A DNA stretch of 7,956 bases from Nitrospirota bacterium (GTDB lineage: Bacteria > Nitrospirota_A > Leptospirillia > Leptospirillales > Leptospirillaceae), in assembly GCA_023480765.1 (NCBI GenBank), contig JAMCWZ010000100.1, positions 1,385 through 9,340 of the forward strand, read 5' to 3'. A model generated the notes under the pieces. The model was not told the DNA's origin. It saw only the letters and a list, made by a program, of their open reading frames with translations, and made no database searches. Both the position numbers and the translations under genes were made by a program. Positions 6,280 to 7,956 of this stretch are shown here, in pieces. Every line of letters begins with the position of its first letter. The stretch's first letter is position 1.

Positions 6280-7956
6280 GTCCAACACGACCGATCTGTC
6301 GGAAAACCGCGACCATGTGTCGGACAGTGTTCCGACGATTGATACCCTCATATCGGAAGTCTCTGTCTACAACAACGGGCCGGAGGTCACAGAACGGCTT
6401 CGCGAAGCCTACAGACTGGCGGCAGAAGCTCACAAGGGCCAATATCGCCGTTCGGGGGAAGCCTATGTGGACCATCCTCTGAGCGTGGCTCTGATTCTGG
6501 CCAGTATGAAAGTGGATGCGACCTGCCTCATTACCGCCCTCTTGCACGACACCCTTGAGGATACAGATCTTCCCCCGGACCTCATCGAGGAAAAGTTCGG
6601 AAAAAAAGTTCTGACGCTCATCGATGGTGTGACCAAGATCGGGAAATTCCAGTATCAGACCTCCAAGGCGGAAAAGCAGGCAGAAAATTTTCGCAAGATG
6701 CTTCTCTCCATGTCAGAGGACATTCGGGTGATCCTGGTCAAGCTTGCGGACCGGTTGCACAACATGCGGACTCTTTCTTCGCTGGATGCTTCCCGGCAGC
6801 GCGCGATTGCCCAGGAAACACTTGAGATCTACGCCCCTCTGGCAAACCGGCTTGGGATCGGGTGGATGAAGTCCGAGCTCGAGGATTTGTCCTTTTCGGT
6901 GCTTGAACCGAAGACATTCCAGGACTTGCGCGCGCGGGTTTCGGCCCGGAGGAAAGAGCGGAAAAACTATATCAATCTTATTGTCCAGACCGCGGAGGAG
7001 GCCCTGCGATCGAACGGTATTCCCGGTCGGGTTCTCGGGCGATACAAGCATATCTATAGCATTTATCGCAAGATGACGTTGCAGGAGATCCCTTTCGACG
7101 AGATCTATGATCTGATGGGCATCCGGATCATCACGGATACCAAGCTGAACTGCTACGGGATTCTGGGCCTTCTCCACAGCATCTGGAAGCCTATCACCGG
7201 GCGGATCAAGGACTTTATTGCCGTCCCCAAGTCCAACATGTATCAGTCCTTGCACACCACGGTGATCGGTCCGGAAGGTGTTCCGGTGGAATTTCAGATC
7301 CGCACCGAAGAAATGCATCGTGTGGCGGAAGAGGGGATTGCCGCCCATTGGAACTACAAGGAAAAAGCGGACACCTTGCCCGCGGAAGGGGAACGGAAAG
7401 TCGTCGCCTGGCTCCGCCAGCTTGTCGAATGGCAAAAAGAGCTTCCGGACAACCGGGAGTTCATGGACTCGGTGAAAGTCAATCTTTTTCCCGATGAGGT
7501 CTATATCTTTACGCCCAAGGGGCAGGTCAAGGAATTGATTCACGGGGCGACGGCGATCGATTTCGCCTACAGTATCCACACGGATCTGGGCAACCATATC
7601 GTCGGTTCCCGGATCAATGGCCGCTGGGCTCCGATCAAGACCGTGCTGTCATCCGGGGATATCGTCGAAATCATGACCTCTCCCTCCCAGACTCCAAGCA
7701 AGGACTGGCTGCGGTATGTGGCCACCCCTCGCGCAAGAGCCCGTATCCGTCATTGGCTCAAGGAGGAAGAGGATCGCCAGAGTGCCGAGATCGGCAAGAA
7801 AGCCCTGGAAGCAGAGTTCCGAAAAGTGCACAAGTCCCTGAGCGAATTTCTGAAGCCCCCCCATCTGGAAACGGTTCTGTCCTTTTCGGATCTGCCGGTT
7901 CCGACGGTCGAGAATGTCTTTTCCCGGATCGGTTTTGGAGGTCTGATACTGGAATT
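6236..7956 (+). CDS. rel: Bifunctional (p)ppGpp synthetase/hydrolase, Rel/SpoT type (3' truncated by window edge)
   Basis: The visible 573 residues of a long RSH protein make and hydrolyse the stringent-response alarmone (p)ppGpp in the cytoplasm. After a polar, probably disordered N-terminus (1-50), the HD hydrolase domain shows AHKGQYRRSGEAYVDHP (65-81), LLHDTLEDT with His104 and Asp105, and LVKLADRLHNMRTL (168-181), so hydrolysis should work. The synthetase domain has YDLMGIRIIT (291-300), GRIKDFIAVPKSNMYQSLHT (322-341) and VEFQIRT (351-357). Its RxKD motif (323-326) is typical of bifunctional enzymes rather than EXDD-type RelA. A TGS domain (about 414-480) and the start of the helical region follow; zinc-finger and ACT/RRM parts would lie beyond the edge. 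The start is TTG with GGAAAGGGAGA at 6220-6230, inside recJ; an in-frame GTG at 6317 lacks a ribosome binding site. It could equally be named relA or spoT. Confidence 0.94.
   Translation, partial: MSGISPSVATDPQDRSNTTDLSENRDHVSDSVPTIDTLISEVSVYNNGPEVTERLREAYRLAAEAHKGQYRRSGEAYVDHPLSVALILASMKVDATCLITALLHDTLEDTDLPPDLIEEKFGKKVLTLIDGVTKIGKFQYQTSKAEKQAENFRKMLLSMSEDIRVILVKLADRLHNMRTLSSLDASRQRAIAQETLEIYAPLANRLGIGWMKSELEDLSFSVLEPKTFQDLRARVSARRKERKNYINLIVQTAEEALRSNGIPGRVLGRYKHIYSIYRKMTLQEIPFDEIYDLMGIRIITDTKLNCYGILGLLHSIWKPITGRIKDFIAVPKSNMYQSLHTTVIGPEGVPVEFQIRTEEMHRVAEEGIAAHWNYKEKADTLPAEGERKVVAWLRQLVEWQKELPDNREFMDSVKVNLFPDEVYIFTPKGQVKELIHGATAIDFAYSIHTDLGNHIVGSRINGRWAPIKTVLSSGDIVEIMTSPSQTPSKDWLRYVATPRARARIRHWLKEEEDRQSAEIGKKALEAEFRKVHKSLSEFLKPPHLETVLSFSDLPVPTVENVFSRIGFGGLILE

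Noticed and set aside
6713..7597. 294-codon open frame on the minus strand across rel
   Set aside because: It is opposite the conserved HD and synthetase domains, shows no recognisable motifs, and is a shadow of rel.

Overview
The window is a densely packed block of bacterial housekeeping genes, all on the + strand: the 3' end of argS, then tgt, yajC, secD, secF, a small unnamed membrane-protein ORF that I found by reading the secF-recJ gap, recJ, and the 5' three quarters of a bifunctional rel/spoT gene that runs off the right edge. The organism is a Gram-negative-type bacterium of moderate to moderately high GC, with separate SecD and SecF, and GTG and TTG starts. The gene order and protein flavour remind me of Nitrospirota such as Leptospirillum. 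That is an impression only; no 16S rRNA or other decisive marker is present.

Layout: argS C-terminus (3-422, open at the left); tgt (424-1560, GTG start one base after the argS stop); yajC (1557-1847, ATGA overlap with tgt); secD (1896-3470); secF (3525-4490); a 37-codon ORF with one predicted membrane segment (4506-4619, TTG start behind a strong ribosome binding site); recJ (4630-6279); rel (6236 to the end, TTG start inside the recJ 3' end). The longest apparent gap, 139 bases between secF and recJ, is almost filled by the small ORF. No stretch over 300 bases lacks a gene. I saw no tRNA or rRNA gene, insertion sequence, CRISPR array, convincing promoter or intrinsic terminator. The spacings and overlaps suggest one long transcription unit, or at least extensive read-through.

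How the genes fit together: argS and tgt both act on tRNA (arginine charging and queuosine-pathway base exchange). yajC, secD and secF encode the accessory complex that helps the SecYEG translocon use the proton-motive force. recJ encodes a single-strand 5'-3' DNA exonuclease for recombination and repair. rel makes and degrades (p)ppGpp. The tgt-yajC-secD-secF order and the secDF-recJ-rel order are both known from other bacteria; here they form one run. The items most worth a second look are the hidden small membrane ORF, a Tgt whose substrate pocket departs from the usual bacterial residues, and the rel start overlapping recJ. I saw no defence system, mobile element or new multi-gene system.
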